Shown here: piece by piece, positions 8,628 to 19,495 of the stretch | Position numbering within the stretch: position 1 is the stretch's first letter | Layout: each line of letters begins with the position of its first letter | Source: Argyresthia goedartella | Taxonomy: Eukaryota > Arthropoda > Insecta > Lepidoptera > Argyresthiidae | Reading direction: 5' to 3' | Assembly: GCA_949825045.1 (NCBI GenBank) | Contig: OX463832.1 | Coordinates: forward strand, 20,082,552 to 20,146,551 | Length of the DNA: 64,000 nt | Position numbers and translations under genes: made by a program | The notes under the pieces: model-generated | What the model saw: the letters and a program-made list of their open reading frames with translations, nothing else | The model's database searches: none | Told to the model about the DNA's origin: nothing

Positions 8628-11600
8628 TCCCTCGAAGGGAGCTCGGGCAACGCGTTAAGTGGCTGTCCTATCAAGAAATGGCCTGGGGTCAGAGCCTCCA
8701 GGTCATTTGGATCCGAGCTGAGCGGACACAACGGTCGCGAATTGAGAACGGCCTCGATCTTACAAAACAATGTCGCGAGCTCCTCAAAAGTCAGCGCGGT
8801 CTGACCTACTATACGCCCCAAGTGCGTCTTAGCTGACTTAACTACGGCCTCAAAAATCCCACCCCAGTGGGGGCAAATCGGTGGGCTGAAGGTCCACTGT
8901 ATACCCCGACGGGAGAGGGCCGTTCCAATATCCACTTTATTTACATTCAAAAAGTTGACTATCTCTCGTAAGTATCGTTCCGCACCGATGTAGTTAGTGC
9001 CGTTATCAGAGCGAATCAAAGTTGGAAGTCCCCTTCGAGAAACAAACCTATCCAAACAAGCAATGAAAGCCTCTGTCGAGAGATCAGCAACGGGCTCGAG
9101 ATGTACCGCCTTGGTGGATAAACAAACAAACACACATAGGTACGCCTTGTATTGCCTAGCGGTACGCAATCGTGAACTCTTCACCATAAACGGTCCTGCA
9201 AAATCCGTACCAACACCTGAAAACGGTCTGACCTCATTCACACGATCAGGGGGCAAGTCCCCCATGAGAGGTTGCATCGTGGCAGCCTTAAGTCGATAAC
9301 AAGGCATGCACCGAAACACGATGTTCCGTATGACACGGCGGGCAGATAAGATCCAAAACTCCCGCTGGAGCGTGGCCAACAACGCGTTACAGCCGGCATG
9401 CGCGTTTTTAATATGACGATCAGTCACCAGCAATTCAACTAACTGTCCCCCCTTGGGGAGCAGAAGTGGGTGACGAGCCGAATACGACAGATTCGCATTG
9501 CGCAATCTCCCTCCTACCCGAAGTAACCCGGTCGAATCAACAAAGGGGTTGAGACGCGCGACGGCTCCCTTCAATTTCGAACGTCCACTTCGTATAATCT
9601 CCAATTCTGCTCCAAACTTCGAGGACTGTACCAACCGGACCAAATTCAACAGCGACTCGTTTCGCTCTGCCGGAGTCAGAATAGGGTTCAACGTTCGCTG
9701 ATCGCGAGGAGTACGACAATTTCGAGCGAATCTCCTAATCCAAGTGGACACGTTTATCAACTTGTCAAGTGAGCTATACCGGTCCAGCAGAAACCCGGCG
9801 TCAGGGTCCTCAGCCTTCTGGGTAACATGCACGGCCACTCTGGGGCCATGATCCGAAGATACTACTACATGGCTGTGGGGCCAGTCCGATTCTCTCTTGG
9901 CAAGCCAGGGTGGTCCCCACCACAAATGGTGTCTAACGAGTTCAGGAGCCCGACATCCCCTGGATGCACAATCAGACGGGTTCAATTCTCCTGGTACATG
10001 TCTCCAGGTCAGTGGGACCTCAGACGACACAATCTGGGAGACACGGTTCGCAACAAAAACCTCTAAGTTATGGACCGAAGCCTTCAGCCAGCACAAAACA
10101 ATCTGGCTGTCCGTCCAAGCGTACACCGTATCCTCTAAAACCACTGACCCACGCAACACTGTTAGAGTGTGATTCAAAAGTTTGGTCAAAAGAGCAGCCC
10201 CGGACAGTTCCAGTTTTGGAATCGTCATCCTTGTCCGAATAGGCGCTACCTTGCTTTTTGCCAAAACCAAACGCACGTCGACCTCCCCGGTGGAGGTGAC
10301 GGTTCGCAAATAAACCGCTGCCGCAAACCCTCGTTCAGAGGCATCACAAAACCCGTGAAGGGTTGCCCTGTAATCCCCAGCAGGGATCAATTTCCTCGGC
10401 AGCGATACATTATTTATGTCCGATAGCGAGGTGAACATTCGCGTCCAATCAGTCAACAAATCACCTGAGAGGTGGGTGTCCCAGGTCAACTGAGCCGCCC
10501 ATAGCCTTTGCATAAAACATTTGAGAGCAAAGGTGACTGGAGAAATCCATCCATTCGGGTCGAACGTTCTCGCAATCGTTGACAGTACTGACCGCATCGT
10601 CCAGGCCTTCGGTGTTTCTAAAACCACCCGATAGGTAAACTCATCATGGACGGGCCGGTACTGAATTCCAAGTACTGACAACATGTTAGGGTTGTCAGGA
10701 TTCTCAAAAACGTGCGGGTCTTGTTGAAACTCATCTGGGAGACCAGCCATCAACTCAGGGGAGTTGGACATCCACTTACGTAGTTCATAGCCGCCTCGTT
10801 CCAGCAATTGAATGAGCTCGTCACGTCGGTCCAGAGCTTCCTCTACACTGGCTGCCCCTGTGCAGACGTCATCGACGTACAAATCTTGCTCCAGGATAGC
10901 GGCGGCTCTAGGATAGCTCACACGGTTACGCGACGCCAACTCCCGCAGGGTACGCATCGCCAAATACGGGCTAGACCGTAACCCATACGTGTTCGTGTTT
11001 AACTCATAGACATTGACTGGCTCGGCCGTGGACTCACGCCAAAGTATCAACTGATACCTTCTGTCAGCCGGATGAATTACCGTTTGCCCAAACATCATCC
11101 GAATGTCTGCGACAAATACAATCTGGTGCCTCCGAAAGCTCGTGAGAATATCCGAAATATCACGACTCAACTTGGGTCCCGAATGTAGACACTGATTCAG
11201 GGACATCCCGTTCGAGGTAGGTGCTGACCCATCAAAAACAACTCGAATCTTGCCGGTAGGGGTTCGTAGGACGGCATGGTGTGGAAGGAAACAATGATCC
11301 TCAGATCTCCAGTCCACACCCGATACCGACATGTGTCCTAACGACTCATACTCCCTCATGAAATCAACATATTTTTGTTTAAATACGGCGTCCCTTGTCA
11401 TCCTATGCTCCATCGACATCAATCTCGTCTCAGCCATCTTCCTAGATTCTCCTAGTTGCGGTCGATCGGCCCTGAAAGGCAGTCGAGTTACAAAACGACC
11501 AGAACGAAGGCGACCAGTACTATTCTGGTAAAACAACTCGCACTCTTCTTCGTCTGCGTCGACTCGACGAACGGTGGGAGGTTCCTCTATCTCCCAGAAA

Positions 11601-11875
11601 CGTTGGATAGCGTCTGACAACGCTGAGCCAATAAGTATGCCATCTGACTCGGCAGGCCTAACCATTGGCAATGCCGGACCCATGATCACGTGACCAAACT
11701 TAGTATCCACAGCAATCAACCCGTCCGGCTGAAGAACTCGCCGATCCGACAACAGAACCCTACCCAGAACGTCTGCTCCCAGTAGCAGGTCGACCGGGGC
11801 TGGAGTGTCAAAATCGGGATCCGCCAACTTGAGTCCTGATGTCAGGAATCGAACGGCCGGATTCAACTTCACCAA
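8624..11875 (-). CDS. BEL/Pao pol: RT, RNase H, integrase
   Basis: 1083 codons open without a stop, but with no ATG of its own, so it must be made by frameshift from the upstream gag-protease frame or is broken. It begins inside the protease ([12 protein letters not shown], about residues 31-42). Reverse transcriptase follows, with [10 protein letters not shown] and YVDD near residue 333 (about 10878). The Pao-type RNase H has [10 protein letters not shown] near 507 and [12 protein letters not shown]. The integrase has an HHCC zinc finger, then GTDFAGPF (near 888), RSDNGTN (near 953) and GIFEAVVKS (near 1009), supplying D, D and E. The catalytic residues look intact. Confidence 0.9.
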   Translation of the reverse strand: MVKLNPAVRFLTSGLKLADPDFDTPAPVDLLLGADVLGRVLLSDRRVLQPDGLIAVDTKFGHVIMGPALPMVRPAESDGILIGSALSDAIQRFWEIEEPPTVRRVDADEEECELFYQNSTGRLRSGRFVTRLPFRADRPQLGESRKMAETRLMSMEHRMTRDAVFKQKYVDFMREYESLGHMSVSGVDWRSEDHCFLPHHAVLRTPTGKIRVVFDGSAPTSNGMSLNQCLHSGPKLSRDISDILTSFRRHQIVFVADIRMMFGQTVIHPADRRYQLILWRESTAEPVNVYELNTNTYGLRSSPYLAMRTLRELASRNRVSYPRAAAILEQDLYVDDVCTGAASVEEALDRRDELIQLLERGGYELRKWMSNSPELMAGLPDEFQQDPHVFENPDNPNMLSVLGIQYRPVHDEFTYRVVLETPKAWTMRSVLSTIARTFDPNGWISPVTFALKCFMQRLWAAQLTWDTHLSGDLLTDWTRMFTSLSDINNVSLPRKLIPAGDYRATLHGFCDASERGFAAAVYLRTVTSTGEVDVRLVLAKSKVAPIRTRMTIPKLELSGAALLTKLLNHTLTVLRGSVVLEDTVYAWTDSQIVLCWLKASVHNLEVFVANRVSQIVSSEVPLTWRHVPGELNPSDCASRGCRAPELVRHHLWWGPPWLAKRESDWPHSHVVVSSDHGPRVAVHVTQKAEDPDAGFLLDRYSSLDKLINVSTWIRRFARNCRTPRDQRTLNPILTPAERNESLLNLVRLVQSSKFGAELEIIRSGRSKLKGAVARLNPFVDSTGLLRVGGRLRNANLSYSARHPLLLPKGGQLVELLVTDRHIKNAHAGCNALLATLQREFWILSARRVIRNIVFRCMPCYRLKAATMQPLMGDLPPDRVNEVRPFSGVGTDFAGPFMVKSSRLRTARQYKAYLCVFVCLSTKAVHLEPVADLSTEAFIACLDRFVSRRGLPTLIRSDNGTNYIGAERYLREIVNFLNVNKVDIGTALSRRGIQWTFSPPICPHWGGIFEAVVKSAKTHLGRIVGQTALTFEELATLFCKIEAVLNSRPLCPLSSDPNDLEALTPGHFLIGQPLNALPELPSRE

Positions 11876-12762
11876 GGGGTGCCCATGACATGCGTCATTA
11901 CTAAAGCTTGCACGGATGTTTTTGTCAAAATGTCATAACGTGGAGAGAACGTGATCACCGATTGACCAACTACATTCGTAACCGTAACATTCCCCACGCC
12001 CCGTATTGATTTATTATACCTATTTACCTTGAGGCCCAACCATTTTGCTAAATCATTCGATACAATGCAGCCCTGAGCTCCAGAATCTAATAGGGCACGA
12101 ACGTATGTTGGGTTGCCCGCCAAATCCCAAACAAGCACAGAGGCGATCGGTAACACCACCGTCTCCGGTTGGGGGGCAACAAATGGTTGGGCCGCAAATT
12201 CCTAGCGAGGACCCCCGGGGCCCCACTGTGCCTGTAACCGATCAGGTATGCAGCTATACGCCAGAGGGTCCCATTGTACAAATGGCCCACGCGCCGGTTC
12301 CATTCCCAACCTACGATTCCCCGTAAAGGGGGGTGGGCGTGAATTCAACCGTGGCCGCTCCATGAGCGGGGGGGACATCACATGTGACCGACGAGGACGA
12401 GGCGACGAGCGGGGCGACAACTGAGGCGGCGTCCGAACCGCACCCGCATAGCTCGAAGGTGTCCCATGCCACCCGCCCGTTACGGCCTGCTCAACACACC
12501 CAATGTCCCGCTGGGTCGGATGCTGAGTCGCAACCGAATACTCAGGGCCCCCCATGTTATGGTCCTGAGTGCGGCCTTGCACCCTGGTACTGCCCTGTGC
12601 ACGTGGGGACGTTGGCCCCTGAGTTGCGCTCCGAGTCGCAAACGAATTCTCAGGGCCCCATGCCGTGTCACCCTGGGTACGGCCCTGTGGACGTGGGGAC
12701 GTTGGCCCCTGAGTTGCGCTCCGAATCGCAAACGAATTCTCAGGGCCCCATGCCGTGTCACC
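11869..12762 (-). pseudogene. BEL/Pao gag-protease linker and aspartic protease
   Basis: Same reading frame as gag, continuing past an in-frame TAG (12763-12765) and interrupted again by TAG at 12202-12204. The linker is low-complexity and contains two tandem 90-bp repeats (about 12601-12780); the 12763 stop is a CAG-to-TAG-like change relative to the neighbouring repeat copy. The protease begins near 12160 with VRALLDSGAQGCIV, which has the DSG catalytic motif of retroviral-type aspartic proteases. The frame ends TGA at 11869, where the pol frame overlaps by a few bases, so the protease fold is split across the frame change. Confidence 0.8.
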
Positions 12763-14007
12763 CTAGATACGGCCCTGTGGAGGCTGTTGGCCGGACCGGT
12801 TCATGCACAACAGATTGTTGTGGGCCCCACCACAATATCCGCACATTTTTGTGCGCGTGCAGTCCCTAGCCATGTGTGGCCCGAGGCACAGGAAATACCA
12901 GCTCCGCTGCTTGGCCATCCGGCGCCGTCCCTGAACCCTAAGTTCCCCGAACTTATTGCAATTGGCCACAGCATGGCCAATCTGCCTACAACATGGGCAG
13001 GTCTCACTATGTGGGGTCAATGCACTCACAGTCCCATATGACTGCCGGTTGGTGCGGTCCTTCCTCGTCGGAGGGCCCCTACTCACTGCGCTCCCGGCAG
13101 CTCTCTGTGGCTCCGAAGGATGGGTGACCGTCAACCCCAAATTCTCTGCCCGTCGAGCCTCCTCTTCCAAGAATCCGACCAAGTCGGAGAAGGCGGGCAG
13201 GTCCTCGGCCGACCTCCCGTGAGACTGTTCGAAACGAGTCTGCACGTCAGCGGGTAGGCGGGAAAGTACAATGTACAACAGTAGGTACGACCATTCACCA
13301 ACCGGAAGTCCAAGATTCTCTAGAGCCTTGGTGACGGACAACAATGGGTTCAAAACCTCCGTCTGTATGGCCCCGACCTTGTTCACAACCGGGATACCAA
13401 ACAAACGGTTCAGTTGGGCATCGGCCAACCTCCGTTTGTTATGGTAACGTCTGACCAACAATTGCCTGGCCGTTTCATAGTTACCCTCCGTAACTGTCAA
13501 ATGAGCGACCAGCTCCCTAGGCTCACCCCTCAATGCTGCCACCAGCTGAGCCATCTTGACAGACTTGGTAATGTCCGATCGCATGTGCACCAAACTGTCG
13601 AACAGATTGATGAAGCTCATCCATTCACCGGACACGCCGTCAAAAGTAGGCATAGTTATGGCAGGTAACCTGGACCCCGAACCCTGAAGCGGCAGAGGTG
13701 CTTCAATGTCACCACCATGGCTGGACTCGCGCTGTCTACGTATGTCCGCAGCCTTCTGCGTGATAGCAGCTGCCATCTCCATACATTGGTCGACATCCCC
13801 TATCAACCGTGACAGCCTGTCAGGTGCGCAACCATCAACTGATTCCGCCTGCGCGGACAATTCGAGCACCCTATTGTAACGTTCCTTAACGTCCATAGAC
13901 CGCTCCAATACCACATCATGCCTATCTAAACGGTCTATCAGACCGTGTGCGGAGGAAAACCATCTGAGTTCCTTAGAAACACCCTTCTGGATTTCAGATA
14001 ACGACAT
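12763..14007 (-). CDS. BEL/Pao gag (DUF1759, zinc knuckles)
   Basis: 414 codons from ATG at 14007. The N-terminal third is helical and charged. LPAITMPTFDGVSGEWMSF at about residues 133-151 matches the DUF1759 capsid-like module of BEL/Pao Gag, and QLVAALRGEPRELV follows. Near the C-terminus are Cys/His clusters (CPCCRQIGHAVANC, CLGPHMARDC and CGYCGGAHNNLLC) that would bind RNA during particle assembly. The last is a clean CX2CX3HX4C knuckle. The ORF ends at a TAG that appears to be a point mutation, because the same frame continues into the linker and protease. Confidence 0.87.
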   Translation of the reverse strand: MSLSEIQKGVSKELRWFSSAHGLIDRLDRHDVVLERSMDVKERYNRVLELSAQAESVDGCAPDRLSRLIGDVDQCMEMAAAITQKAADIRRQRESSHGGDIEAPLPLQGSGSRLPAITMPTFDGVSGEWMSFINLFDSLVHMRSDITKSVKMAQLVAALRGEPRELVAHLTVTEGNYETARQLLVRRYHNKRRLADAQLNRLFGIPVVNKVGAIQTEVLNPLLSVTKALENLGLPVGEWSYLLLYIVLSRLPADVQTRFEQSHGRSAEDLPAFSDLVGFLEEEARRAENLGLTVTHPSEPQRAAGSAVSRGPPTRKDRTNRQSYGTVSALTPHSETCPCCRQIGHAVANCNKFGELRVQGRRRMAKQRSWYFLCLGPHMARDCTRTKMCGYCGGAHNNLLCMNRSGQQPPQGRI

Positions 14008-14283
14008 GATCGGAACGATACTTACTCACAATTTGCAGTAACTCAATTTTATTGCGTTACTGCAAATATATAAGCGTTACTAGACCACTAATAGATTGAC
14101 TAACTGGTAATTCAATTCAATATCTGTCTATCTACTACCAGCAATAGACCTATAGCTTACAATACTACCAATCTATGTGGATATAGGAACACAACCAAGT
14201 TACCTAATAACCGCCTATACCTACAGATTGATAGTCCCAAATCGTGCCTTCCTGGAGCCCTTGACGGCTGCAAATCTCAGGAA

Positions 14284-14301
14284 GCCACGCTCTAGCTACC
14301 A
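14284..14301 (-). promoter_or_regulatory. Candidate primer-binding site of BEL/Pao element
   Basis: Three bases inside the 5' LTR (which ends at 14305 on the minus-strand side) the minus strand reads TGGTAGCTAGAGCGTGGC. PBS sequences begin TGG, complementary to a tRNA CCA 3' end, and lie within a few bases of the LTR. Which tRNA would prime is not determined here. Confidence 0.5.
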
Positions 14302-14304
14302 AAA

Positions 14305-14854
14305 TGTTCAGGCTTCTCGGCACCTAATGACCTCGTAGGGGCCCATCAGCTACGAGGTAGCGTAACGATCAGTTGCCAAGAAGTGTGAACGTCGGCGATT
14401 CACCGAGCTGAAGTAAATGGGGTCGATCTAACCTGGTCTGTGCTTTGGTCCCGTCAACCTCCTGTCTCTCTGCAAGGCCCGGGTGCACCCTAGGCTCTTC
14501 TTGGTAGACAGGTTCTTCAGCCAACCTCCTATGACTGGCGGGCCAGCTTCAACGAGCACAGTGTTCCAACACAGGTTATGTTACGTGGTAAAAACCAATC
14601 GGCCACGTAAATGCGAACTTTATCTGGTTCGGGGAACCACAACACACTCAGCTATATTGACAATCCTGAGGGAAACCCGAATACATTCCAGATGGCCTGC
14701 GATTTAATTTCAATACCCTAACCAAAACGCGTTCACTTTGCGAGGGCTTTCGTCTGTCAGTTCAGTTGTCAAAAAACTGCTAGGTTGGCAGCAACGTCAA
14801 ATTCAAAATGGCCGTTCAGAAACCATCGATCGAATATCGATTTGGAATCGAACA
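14305..14854 (-). repeat. 5' LTR of BEL/Pao element
   Basis: 550-bp copy of the LTR at 7739-8283, ending GAACA immediately before the atatg target duplication. It drives transcription of the minus-strand gag-pol. It contains a tandemly repeated 'cagtt' (around 14758-14768) that accounts for the 5-bp length difference. Confidence 0.92.
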
Positions 14855-14859
14855 ATATG

Positions 14860-15363
14860 TAAATATAGAAAATATGAGATACTGGTCAGACGCAAATCCA
14901 AAAAATCTCCATCAAAAGTCATTACACAGCTCAAGAACAAGGGCGTGGTGCGCGATAGACAACTTCTTTGTCCCAGCCCTACAAAATGTCGATGGGTACA
15001 GTAGAACTCATTTTCAGCAAGATGGCGCCACTGCATGTGCGTGAGCACCACTAGACTGTCCATGAGCAAAGTAAGGAGCATTTTCCAAGGAAAAGTGATC
15101 AGTAAGTTTGGAGACATACCCTTGCCCCCCAGATCACCTGATCTAACTCCTTGTGATTTTTTCTTGTGGGGTTTTTTAAAAGCTCGAGTGTACAATAACT
15201 CCCCGAAAACCATTGAAGCTCTTCAAAAAAATATACGCTACGAAGTACAAGAAATTTCGCTAGAGCTCTGCCAGCGGGTTTTTACCGAAACGCGCTACAG
15301 GATCGAGGAGTACCTACGTCTAAAGGGTCGCCATTTGGACGGTGTTATTTTTAAGAAATGACG
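14860..15363 (+). pseudogene. Mariner-like (DUF4817) transposase, 3' half
   Basis: C-terminal half of the transposase interrupted at 2461. It continues from the short piece at 7725-7738. It reads NIENMRYWSDANPKNLHQ, then WCAIDNFFVPALQN and HFQQDGATACA (second catalytic aspartate block). After a frame change it reads FGDIPLPPRSPDLTPCDFFL (third acidic block) and TIEALQKNIRYEVQEIS, ending GRHLDGVIFKK with a stop at 15361. 'SDANP' and 'SPDLTPCDFFLWG' are characteristic of the DUF4817/SETMAR-like group. The frame change near 15035 and the upstream stops make it a pseudogene. Confidence 0.85.
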
Positions 15364-15559
15364 TCCGCATGATCCAAAATTCCAATAAATAAACATTTTT
15401 TACCGTTACATTTTTTGTTTAATTTATTTTAATTTTTCAATTCCAGGAACATTGAGAAAATGCAGGTTTATGGCAACAGCATCATCAAATTGGGTGTTAA
15501 TTCTGCTGCTTTTTTATCAGGTATAATCTAATTTAAAAAAATCTTCCATGAATGTTTTG

Positions 15560-16085
15560 AGTTTAGCTCCTGCTGCAGCATTGCCACCATGCACCGTAGA
15601 TCGGCGACCTCGGACGGGGACTCCTCTCGCCATTCAACCCCCACCAGCCGCTCCTCGATGCGATCGACTCGCTCGGAGATGCTTCTGACGAACGCCCGGA
15701 ACTCGCCCGTTTAGCGTAAGAACTCCCGCATCTCCGACATCCACTGGGCTATCTCCCGATGCATGTCCTGCAGGGCCAAGGGCGGAGCGTCGGGTGACGA
15801 GGCCGCCAGTGTCGCGGGGGAGGCGGCGGCGCTGCGCGGCCGCTTTCACGGGGATGTTGTCTCCCTTCCGCGCGCGAGTGGTGCAGCCGGGACACACCCA
15901 TCCTTCGCCGACCCGAGACGCCTCAGGAATTGACCAAGCCGTATGATATAGGGCCGAACAAACGCTACAAGCATCAGCGGCCCCTGTGGACGACAAATAT
16001 TTTCTGCCTGCATTGCTAGACCTTGCCATAGTCGTCTGTGAAGTGATTCGAGATGACAACGGAAGATGGCACCGTTCGCGCAACT
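15560..16085 (-). pseudogene. Non-LTR element ORF1 fragment with PHD-like finger
   Basis: The minus strand encodes ACSVCSALYHTAWSIPE and WVCPGCTTRARKGDN, a Cys/His pattern (CxxC, then H, then CxxC) like the PHD finger of the ORF1 of several insect non-LTR elements. It is followed by a Pro/Arg-rich linker and, in another frame, by a segment (15590-15770) rich in Glu/Arg that resembles a coiled coil. Frame changes and a stop show it is decayed, and no matching ORF2 lies next to it. It sits just 3' of the mariner-like element. The start at 16083 in the longest frame is not meaningful. Confidence 0.6.
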
Positions 16086-16230
16086 CGATGACTGATAACT
16101 CCGCTATCCGTCAACAGATGACGCCACTCAACGGTCTGTTCTCTGTTATAGGATATTAATTTCTGGCGTATGGTTTGTTTAGCTACCCTCTCGATATAAG
16201 CAGAGTGAGAATAACCAAGGTTTTAATTAC

Positions 16231-16393
16231 CAGTAACTCAAGCAGGAACCAGCTAGCGAGAAAGTATCCGTAATCGAAATGTGGGAAAATGTATGAGATT
16301 TTGAACAGCGCCCCTATTGTGCGTAAACATAACTAAAATCGGTAGCAGGAAGCATTTTCGTCTGGTGTTCGAAACGATACGTCAACAACTCGC
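16231..16393 (+). repeat. Inverted repeat, left arm segment 1
   Basis: About 163 bp that reappears inverted at 20926-21088 with only scattered differences (it includes 'gggaaaatgtatgagatttt', 'gcgcccctattgtgcgtaaac' and 'acgatacgtcaacaactcgc'). It is the outer part of a large palindromic structure that probably derives from two head-to-head copies of one transposable element. Confidence 0.85.
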
Positions 16394-16609
16394 TTTTCAA
16401 ATGTATAGGATTCGATAGAATCGGCAGCACGAACGACGTTTTGACATACACTAAGGTGAAACTCGTCAGCTAGCTATCGAAATCTCACGATTAATTACTC
16501 ACTTAATATTTGTTGGTGAGAATAGTTTCGTTATATATTTAATTAACGATATCCTGTTGTTTGTTGTTTATAAGTGACTTGTTAACGGTTATAGTGTTAA
16601 TTTTCAATA

Positions 16610-16995
16610 TATATACCTACATATTTCGTACATTATGGATTTAGCAACCCTTTGTTAATAGCAATCTCATGGTGAAACTCAGTCGATGAAGTTACGGATT
16701 GGGATGAAATACTACGTGAATATGTTATGCATGAAGCCGTGATCCTCGATAGTGAGAAACCGTTAGTGCTCAGAGAAGGATAAAAACAAACAAAAATAGC
16801 GGCTCCGGATTATTGTGAACGCGTCGCTCGCAGGCTCTTACGAGTCTCATAATCTTCTAATGCATTCTTCTTCATGAAGAACCTCACATAATGCCGGAAT
16901 ATGAGCGCAGTAATTATAGAGTTCATGGAAAGGTAAGCTATAGTTATTTATTATAATCTTTAGCTGAGTAATTCAATATTGAGTTATCTGTCAAT
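16610..16995 (+). repeat. Inverted repeat, left arm segment 2, with a coding remnant
   Basis: About 386 bp repeated inverted at 19027-19412 with few differences. On the plus strand it contains an open stretch reading DEVTDWDEILREYVMHEA and SEKPLVLREG (about 16684-16783), and further on CILLHEEPHIMPEYERSNY ending at VHGK|gtaag (about 16935), which looks like an exon end with a 5' splice site. I do not recognise the protein; an unknown DNA-transposon gene is the likeliest source. The left-only stretch 16394-16609 has no counterpart in the right arm. Confidence 0.75.
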
Positions 16996-17899
16996 ATAAC
17001 TACGTATTTTTCTCTGATTTTTTACTTTCTCTTCCAACTACCTACTGGGTCCGTGATGTCCACCCACGAAATGCATGTCAGAGGGCAAGTCTATCGCTTA
17101 TCTAGAGATGAATTATGAACCCTTCAAACCCATATTTGGATGGGCTTACCTGTCTGATAATGATGAGAGATTGCTTACCATCATCATAATCATATTGCAT
17201 TTCAAGTACCTACTTTACTCCAAAATATTTTATATTACAGCAGCGTTTCGCCTGCGGTCGGGGCTCCTGCATCACTGCTTTCCCAGAGACCTTGATGACA
17301 GAGGAAGCTGAGACTTGGAGAACACCGCAAGAGATAGATTGATGATAGAGTAGCTAAGATATTTGTGAAATGAAATAGAGAAGCCAGAGAGAGGGGCATA
17401 GTATATAAAAAGAAATGATAATACAACATGAGTTTGGAATTTGTGAGAGCAAGAGATTGCATACAATTATCAAATGTGTCGAACATTACATGCCTTAGAA
17501 ATGAATTGGAGTAAATTATTGTTTATTTGCATTAACATCAATTACATGAAGTGTTGTGTATAGGTTCTTATATACATGAATTATTAAAGTTTCATACATA
17601 TACATTTTAAAAGAAGCAGATTTGTTTAATTCATTTATAAGTAAGAGGCAGGCCACACAATGTTGTGTCGTGCCGCAAGCCGCCATAGGCAAAGTTAGAT
17701 GGGGCGGGGTGGGGGTTAGAAGGGGAGAACACTCATACAATTCCCATACTGCAGCACCACAGTACCTCATCATATGGCCCGATGGCATTCAGTCTTCTCT
17801 TAGTTGTACAATGCCCGCCCTTCCACCATAGGCTTCTGTGACGTTAATTAACCCTTTATTAAGATCTACTGAACAAACTCGAACAACTTCAGAATCTCG
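16996..17899. other. Loop of the inverted repeat, no gene recognised
   Basis: AT-rich sequence with only short frames. A GC-rich patch at 17660-17830 has no convincing coding. No RNA gene or known element was recognised. Confidence 0.4.
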
Positions 17900-18275
17900 G
17901 GATCTCATTTATCTCCGGGGTGCGCAAATTCAACCATGTTTCTCAATATCACAAAGAATTGGGGTGGCTTCCCATTCGCCGTCGCCAACTCTCATATTCT
18001 TTCTTATCTTTTCAATATATGTATTGAAAAATCGGTGCTACCCCCGTTACCTCTGAGACCGCTTTGAGTAGGCAATCTCTTTTCAGGAGATTGGCAATGG
18101 AGATATCTCAAGGTCTCACTCTTAGCCACTCCAAGGCATAACACCTCCGCATATGAGGACTCCTTCAGGTTGCAGGCGGTCCGACTGTGGAACATACTTC
18201 CTTGTTCGAAAAGAGACAGTCCCACTCTTTTCGCTTTAAAAAACCGGGTAAAAGAGCACTTCCTCTCTCTTTTGT
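17900..18275 (+). pseudogene. Decayed C-terminus of a non-LTR reverse transcriptase
   Basis: In shifting frames the plus strand reads GWLPIRRRQLSYSFLIF and KNRCYPRYL, then EDSFRLQAVRLWNILP, then LFALKNRVKEHFLSLL. A 'LGWLPI..RR' block followed by 'R...LWN.LP' and a short helix is what follows the RT domain in many non-LTR retrotransposon ORF2 proteins. At least two frame changes are present and the RT core is missing, so it is a 5'-truncated relic. Confidence 0.55.
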
Positions 18276-18592
18276 GATAGTTGTTATTATTATATGTAAA
18301 CTATATGCACAGGTTTATGTATGTACTGGTACTTATTTAATAGTTTGATATACATAAGTATGTATTTTATTTTCCGTATTTTATAGATATTTAATTTACT
18401 TATATATTTTATAATAGATTAGTTATTGTGCCCTGCCTACTCTTTCATGATAAGTTTTCCTTTCATGCCTTGGTTTGCTGGAAGAAATCTCTTTAGAGTT
18501 AAGCTCGCCTTTGATCATGTTTTCTCTTAATTAATGTATCTTTTTAATAACTGTGTTCAATAAATAATTTCAAAAATTTAAAGTTCAAAACC
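18276..18592. other. AT-rich spacer
   Basis: No gene is seen. It is probably the 3' untranslated tail of the preceding non-LTR remnant. Confidence 0.3.
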
Positions 18593-18800
18593 AATGGCGA
18601 CCTCTGTGGCGAAGCGGTTGTGGCTCTGCCTGCCATGCCAGAGGTCCAGGGTTCGATCTCCGACTGTGGTAAAAGGAAAATAACCCTAGGTCTTGGATGT
18701 TTATATGTGTGTGACGTTGCTGTTTCTGGTACCCACGACACAGGGTGTCCTAGTGTGGGGCTAGAAGCAATGTATGTACCTGTATGTAAATATTTATGTT
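18593..18800 (+). mobile_element. tRNA-derived SINE, family 2
   Basis: tRNA-like head with A box TGGCGAAGCGG (18607-18617) and B box GGTTCGATCTC (18650-18660). A body follows with 'ggtacccacgacacaggg' and 'tagtgtggggctaga' (18728-18765). The 3' core matches that of the family 1 SINE at 1609-1650, while the tRNA heads differ. A second copy lies inverted at 25735-25970. Confidence 0.78.
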
Positions 18801-18869
18801 TGTTAATGAAAAATTCTTGGTTAAGGTTTAAAAATCCATAGATCCAAAAATTACAATGAACTTCATATC

Positions 18870-19026
18870 TCCGTAGCTACTGCAATGGGCTAGCCCCCTG
18901 TCACGCAAAATGGAGTTTTGAATATCTGGCTAAACGAGCACAAATGTGCCTCTGCCGTCCCTTACGGGGGAAGGCTTGACGCTATTTTTGTTTGTTTTTA
19001 TCCTTCTCTGAGCACTAACGATAACG
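18870..19026. repeat. Dispersed repeat fragment
   Basis: Contains 'gggctagccccctgtcacgc' and 'cttacgggggaaggc', motifs common in interspersed repeats of moths. Its last 45 bases (about 18980-19024) duplicate in direct orientation the stretch at about 19220-19264 inside the inverted-repeat right arm. Confidence 0.45.
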
Positions 19027-19412
19027 ATTGACAGATAACTCAATATTGAATTACTCAGCTAAAGATTATAATAAATAACTATAGCTTACCTTTCCATGAA
19101 CTCTATAATTACTGCGCTCATATTCCGGCATTATGTGAGGTTCTTCATGAAGAAGAATGCATTAGAAGATTATGAGACTCGTAAGAGCCTGCGAGCGACG
19201 CGTTCACAATAATCCGGAGCCGCTATTTTTGTTTGTTTTTATCCTTCTCTGAGCACTAACGGTTTCTCACTATCGAGGATCACGGCTTCATGCATAACAT
19301 ATTCACGTAGTATTTCATCCCAATCCGCAACTTCATCGACTGAGTTTCACCATGAGATTGCTATTAACAAAGGGTTGCTAAATACATAATGTACGAAATA
19401 TGTAGGTATATA
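19027..19412 (-). repeat. Inverted repeat, right arm segment 2
   Basis: Inverted counterpart of 16610-16995. Its similarity ends at 19412, where sequence absent from the left arm (including the Tc1 element) begins. Confidence 0.85.
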
Positions 19413-19495
19413 CACACATCAACACTGTCTAGGGATATTTTGTATTTCTTAAATTTTTTGATAAACTATAAATATTTTGTTCAGAGAAGTATATA

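Larger units (their letters stand above)
7739..14854 (-). mobile_element. BEL/Pao LTR retrotransposon
   Basis: A 7116-bp LTR element with coding strand minus. It is bounded by direct repeats of 545 and 550 bp that begin TGTTC and end GAACA. The exact 5-bp target duplication atatg lies at 7734-7738 and 14855-14859. Gag, protease, RT, RNase H and integrase appear in BEL/Pao order. It is inserted in the short piece of mariner-like transposase left between copy A's 5' end and position 14860, so it landed in a host already part of the nested cluster. Coding lesions: in-frame TAG at 12763 and 12202, frame changes near 11870 and 8625. The nearly identical LTRs indicate a recent insertion despite these lesions. 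Confidence 0.92.

Noticed and set aside
12384..13041. Plus-strand ORFs of 161 and 191 codons over the BEL/Pao gag linker
   Set aside because: Antisense to gag and generated by the GC-rich 90-bp repeats; no domain.
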